Assembly: GCA_022865555.1 (NCBI GenBank) | Contig: JALHTD010000451.1 | Coordinates: forward strand, 1 to 9,403 | Length of the DNA: 9,403 nt | Source: Thermoanaerobaculaceae bacterium | GTDB lineage: Bacteria > Acidobacteriota > Thermoanaerobaculia > Thermoanaerobaculales > Thermoanaerobaculaceae | Direction of reading: 5' to 3' | Shown here: positions 7,689-9,403 of the stretch, piece after piece | Layout: every line of letters starts with the position of its first letter | How positions within the stretch are numbered: position 1 is the first letter of the stretch | Made by a program: the position numbers and the translations under genes | The notes under the pieces: model-generated | Told to the model about the DNA's origin: nothing | Databases searched by the model: none | What the model saw: the letters and a program-made list of their open reading frames with translations, nothing else

Positions 7689-7704
7689 GCGCAGGCCCCT
7701 GCGC
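7689..7704. promoter_or_regulatory. Perfect dyad abutting the phosphofructokinase -10 box
   Basis: GCGCAGG (7689-7695) and CCTGCGC (7698-7704) are exact reverse complements with two bases between them. The dyad ends at the base immediately before the TACAAT -10 box, so it fills the spacer between the -35 and -10 positions. A protein bound there would block or remodel polymerase. It might also serve as a hairpin ending the upstream transcript. Confidence 0.35.
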
Positions 7705-7710
7705 TACAAT
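7705..7710 (+). promoter_or_regulatory. -10 box TACAAT of the phosphofructokinase gene
   Basis: TACAAT (five of six to consensus) is conspicuous in GC-rich sequence and lies 25 bases before ATG 7736, predicting a start point near 7717 and a leader of about 19 bases. No good TTGACA-like -35 is found 16-18 bases upstream (the bases there are C-rich), so an activator or another sigma factor may be involved. Confidence 0.5.
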
Positions 7711-7723
7711 CCCTCGGTTGGAC

Positions 7724-7735
7724 GAGGAGCGAAGG
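7724..7735 (+). promoter_or_regulatory. Ribosome binding site deciding the start at 7736
   Basis: GAGGAG (7724-7729) lies six bases before ATG 7736. The same frame extends to a TTG at 7718, but that codon lies upstream of this site and essentially at the predicted transcription start, so it cannot use it. Confidence 0.75.
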
Positions 7736-8944
7736 ATGAGCAACGCCAACACGAAAAAGGGAACCATCGCGATCCTGACCGGCGGCGGCGACGTGCCGGG
7801 CCTCAACCCCGCGATCCGCGCGATCACCGTGCGCGCACTGCGCGAGGGTTATCGGGTGCTCGGGATCCGTCGCGGATGGGCGGGCCTCGTCGAGCTGGAG
7901 CGCGAGAAGGACAAGCCTCAGGACGATCTGGTCAACGAGCTATCCGAGGAAATCGTCAACAGGGTCGGCCGCACGGGCGGCACTTTCCTGCACACCTCAC
8001 GCACCAACCCCAGCAAGGTGCCTCAGGGACAGCTGCCACCGCACATCAAGGACAAGTACCAGGGCGACATCGTGGACGTCACCCCGGATGTGCTCGCCAA
8101 CCTGGAGTGGCTGGGTGTGGACACGCTCATCCCCATCGGCGGCGACGACACGCTCTCCTACGGCGTGCGGCTGCACAAGGAGGGGGTGCGCGTCATCGCG
8201 ATCCCAAAAACGATGGACAACGACGTCCATGGTACCGACTACTGCATCGGCTTCTCCACCTGCGTGACCCGCACCATCGAGATGACTCATGCCCTGCGCA
8301 CGTCGGCGGGCAGCCACGAGCGCTTCCTGGTGATCGAGGTGTTCGGGCGCTACGCCGGATTCACCGCGCTGCTGCCCACCATGGCCGGGGCGGCCAACCG
8401 CTGCGTGATCCCGGAGCACGTGTTCGACATCGAGCAGCTGTGCCAGTTGCTGACCAAGGACCGCTTCTCCAACCCCAGCAGGTACAGCGTGGTGCTGGTC
8501 TCCGAGGGTGCGACGTTCAAGGGGATGGACGAGATGGTGTTCGAGGATCAAGAGGTTGACGCCTACGGCCATAAGAAGCTGGGCGGCATCGGCGACCGGG
8601 TTTCGCGGGCGCTCCGCGACATCTCGCCCAAGTTCAACGACGGGCGGCGCATCAACGTGATCAACCAGCGCCTCGGCTACCTCGTGCGCTGCGGAAACCC
8701 CGATGCGCTTGATTCGATCGTGCCGATGGCGTTCGGCAACCTCGCGATGGACCTCGTGCTGGACGGGGTCTCGGGGCGTCTGGTCAACGTACGCAACGGG
8801 CGCTACGACAACGTTCCCATCGAGGTCGTCGCCAGTCGCAAGAAGATCGTGGACGTGCGCAAGTTCTACAACACGGAGCGTCTGCGCCCGATCTACGAGC
8901 GCTTCGAGGCCAAGCCGCTCTTCATCATGACCAGCGACTACTGA
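7736..8944 (+). CDS. pfp: 6-phosphofructokinase, pyrophosphate-dependent type (402 aa)
   Basis: Phosphorylates fructose 6-phosphate to fructose 1,6-bisphosphate in cytoplasmic glycolysis; with pyrophosphate as donor (EC 2.7.1.90) the step is reversible. Seen: Gly-rich N-terminal loop GGGDVPGLNP (16-25); GGDDT (135-139); PKTMDND (157-163) with catalytic Asp161; EVFGRYAG (201-208), the substrate loop in which the usual Met is Phe; SEGA (256-259); LGYLVRCGNPDALD (313-326). Known of the family: ATP enzymes carry Gly at the second position after GGD and Gly before T-DND (GGDGS, PGTIDND), whereas pyrophosphate enzymes carry Asp and Lys. Here these are Asp138 and Lys158, so both markers point to pyrophosphate. 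Length suits a single-domain microbial enzyme with a modest insertion around residues 50-110. It has its own -10 box, so it is probably monocistronic. Family certain; donor specificity is inferred from two residues. Many pipelines would label it an ATP enzyme (pfkA). Confidence 0.95.
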   Translation: MSNANTKKGTIAILTGGGDVPGLNPAIRAITVRALREGYRVLGIRRGWAGLVELEREKDKPQDDLVNELSEEIVNRVGRTGGTFLHTSRTNPSKVPQGQLPPHIKDKYQGDIVDVTPDVLANLEWLGVDTLIPIGGDDTLSYGVRLHKEGVRVIAIPKTMDNDVHGTDYCIGFSTCVTRTIEMTHALRTSAGSHERFLVIEVFGRYAGFTALLPTMAGAANRCVIPEHVFDIEQLCQLLTKDRFSNPSRYSVVLVSEGATFKGMDEMVFEDQEVDAYGHKKLGGIGDRVSRALRDISPKFNDGRRINVINQRLGYLVRCGNPDALDSIVPMAFGNLAMDLVLDGVSGRLVNVRNGRYDNVPIEVVASRKKIVDVRKFYNTERLRPIYERFEAKPLFIMTSDY

Positions 8945-9007
8945 CACGAGTTCTCCGTCCCTCGCGACTGCGGCTGTTCTTTCCTCTTCGAGCTCTTCTC
9001 TTGCCCC

Positions 9008-9022
9008 GCGGGTGCGCGGCCC
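9008..9022 (+). repeat. 15-base direct repeat, copy 1
   Basis: GCGGGTGCGCGGCCC occurs here and again at 9063-9077. The match extends leftward as TGCC plus two differing bases, making 19 of 21 positions identical. This copy overlaps the terminator-like hairpin. Confidence 0.85.
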
Positions 9023-9033
9023 GCTTCTTCCTT
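9008..9033 (+). terminator. Intrinsic-terminator-like hairpin after the phosphofructokinase
   Basis: GCGGG (9008-9012) and CCCGC (9020-9024) form a 5-bp GC stem with a 7-base loop, followed directly by TTCTTCCTT (9025-9033). Stem plus pyrimidine/T-rich tail resembles a Rho-independent terminator, though the tail is broken by C. It lies 64 bases after the stop, beyond a pyrimidine-rich stretch (about 8950-9005). Confidence 0.4.
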
Positions 9034-9057
9034 GTCACTGCGTAACGGCTTTGTTTT

Positions 9058-9258
9058 GCCAAGCGGGTGCGCGGCCCCTCGTCGCTTGCTCGCCCCCGCT
9101 CGCTGCGCGCCGAGACTCCCACGACCGCGACCCAGCAGCGCGTTTCGTGCCGGGGCCCCTCGGTGTCTCCCGCTTCGCGGGACCCCCGACACCCCGTCCC
9201 GGTCCGCGCGCCGGGTCCCCGCGGTCGTGGGAGACATGGCCGCTGGCACCCGCTTGGC
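9058..9258. repeat. ~200-base nested inverted-repeat element (structured RNA or hairpin repeat)
   Basis: Three nested perfect pairings are visible. Outer: GCCAAGCGGGTGC (9058-9070) with GCACCCGCTTGGC (9246-9258), continued inward by GCGGCC (9071-9076) with GGCCGC (9238-9243) across a two-base bulge. Middle: CTCCCACGACCGCG (9116-9129) with CGCGGTCGTGGGAG (9220-9233), 14 bp exact. Inner: GGTGTC (9162-9167) with GACACC (9188-9193), then TCCCGC (9168-9173) with GCGGGA (9177-9182) around a TTC loop, with a five-C bulge. Folded as RNA it would be a long rod. Short frames crossing it have no ribosome binding site and look like chance. It may be a non-coding RNA, a dispersed hairpin repeat, or part of a 5' leader of the next gene; the strand cannot be decided. 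Confidence 0.6.
9063..9077 (+). repeat. 15-base direct repeat, copy 2
   Basis: Exact second copy of GCGGGTGCGCGGCCC, offset by 55 bases from the first. This copy forms part of the left outer arm of the large inverted-repeat structure at 9058-9258. Confidence 0.85.
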
Positions 9259-9271
9259 GGATTGAATGCCC

Positions 9272-9358
9272 CCCTCCCGCAAAGCAGTGGGACGACCCCT
9301 ACGGCCACGTGCCCGGTTTGGCGAGACGGCTCAAGCAGGTCTGCGGCGTGCGGGAGGG
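9272..9358. repeat. 10-bp inverted repeat enclosing a 67-base loop
   Basis: CCCTCCCGCA (9272-9281) is the exact reverse complement of TGCGGGAGGG (9349-9358). It begins 13 bases after the larger nested element and ends 35 bases before the possible start codon at 9394, so it may be a second domain of a structured leader RNA. A CACGTG palindrome (9306-9311) lies in the loop. Confidence 0.5.
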
Positions 9359-9393
9359 TGGTGGTGAAATCCGCCCCGCGGGCGAAAGGAGCC

Positions 9394-9403
9394 ATGACGC
9401 CGA
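9394..9403 (+). CDS. Possible start of a gene running off the right edge
   Basis: ATG at 9394 follows AAAGGAG (9385-9391) and leaves only three codons (M-T-P) in the window. The purine motif is just two bases from the ATG, closer than ribosomes normally accept, so the true start could be elsewhere (three consecutive GTG codons lie in the same frame at 9358-9366). No product can be named. Confidence 0.22.

Larger units (their letters stand above)
8945..9393. other. Non-coding stretch after the phosphofructokinase
   Basis: About 450 bases without a convincing gene. In order: a pyrimidine-rich segment (8950-9005), the terminator-like hairpin with direct-repeat copy 1 (9008-9033), a small AT-richer stretch (9040-9060), the nested inverted-repeat element (9058-9258), and the second paired region (9272-9358). 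Small open frames on both strands lack ribosome binding sites and have arginine/proline-heavy translations typical of GC-rich chance frames. Confidence 0.6.

Noticed and set aside
7997..8947. 316-codon minus-strand frame opposite the phosphofructokinase
   Set aside because: It is the antisense shadow of a clearly identified enzyme, with no domain of its own.
9008..9077. Direct repeat as a phage or integron attachment site or CRISPR-like unit
   Set aside because: Only two copies, no integrase or cas gene, and no tRNA end nearby. The second copy is explained by the hairpin arm.
9058..9258. Miniature transposon with terminal inverted repeats
   Set aside because: The arms look like terminal repeats, but no target-site duplication flanks them (TTTTG on the left, GGATT on the right). 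The nested internal pairings fit a folded structure better. Genome copy number would reopen this.
9266..9367. 33-codon plus-strand frame starting at ATG 9266
   Set aside because: No ribosome binding site, an Arg/Pro-rich translation, and both ends overlap the 10-bp inverted repeat.
9340..9403. Resemblance to riboswitch cores (GGTGAAAT...CC segment near 9363-9374 recalls FMN and cobalamin aptamers)
   Set aside because: The invariant parts are missing: no ACCGGCGGT of the FMN element and no CCGCNACTGTGA of the cobalamin element, and the outer stems do not match. A covariance search with Infernal would settle it.

Overview
The window is GC-rich bacterial chromosome with codons that strongly prefer G or C in third position. 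A protein with a Sec signal peptide and a small beta-barrel fold implies an outer membrane, so a Gram-negative lineage. Gene style (a long multi-PAS hybrid kinase, a pyrophosphate-type phosphofructokinase, a large unrecognised protein) would fit an Acidobacteriota- or Deltaproteobacteria-like organism, but nothing here fixes the phylum and that guess is weak. There is no tRNA, rRNA, CRISPR array, transposase, integrase or phage gene.

Layout. 1-240 (+) is the 3' end of an unrecognised gene. 311-829 (+) encodes a secreted, probably outer-membrane, eight-strand barrel protein of 172 aa. It converges on 869-5059 (-), a 1396-aa membrane hybrid histidine kinase: periplasmic Cache-like sensor, PAS, GAF, three more PAS, HisKA, HATPase and a C-terminal receiver domain. 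The kinase appears to be preceded by a 30-codon leader ORF (5056-5148, -) that overlaps the kinase start as ATGA. A good extended -10 promoter and a perfect dyad lie just upstream. The same divergent region feeds 5385-7664 (+), a 759-aa protein of unknown function with an excellent ribosome binding site. A 71-base gap follows, with a TACAAT -10 box abutting a perfect dyad, and then 7736-8944 (+), a phosphofructokinase whose active-site residues are of the pyrophosphate-dependent type.

The last 450 bases (8945-9393) hold no convincing gene. They contain a terminator-like hairpin, a 15-base exact direct repeat, a ~200-base nested inverted-repeat structure (9058-9258), a further 10-bp paired arm (9272-9281 with 9349-9358), and a possible start codon at the right edge.

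How the parts relate. The kinase has no separate response regulator or phosphotransfer protein in view, so its output is unknown. The divergent 759-aa gene is the obvious neighbour to test as a co-regulated or functional partner. The phosphofructokinase has its own promoter-like element and is probably an independent central-metabolism gene. The most unusual items are the unknown 759-aa protein, the coupled leader ORF of the kinase, and the long structured element after the phosphofructokinase.
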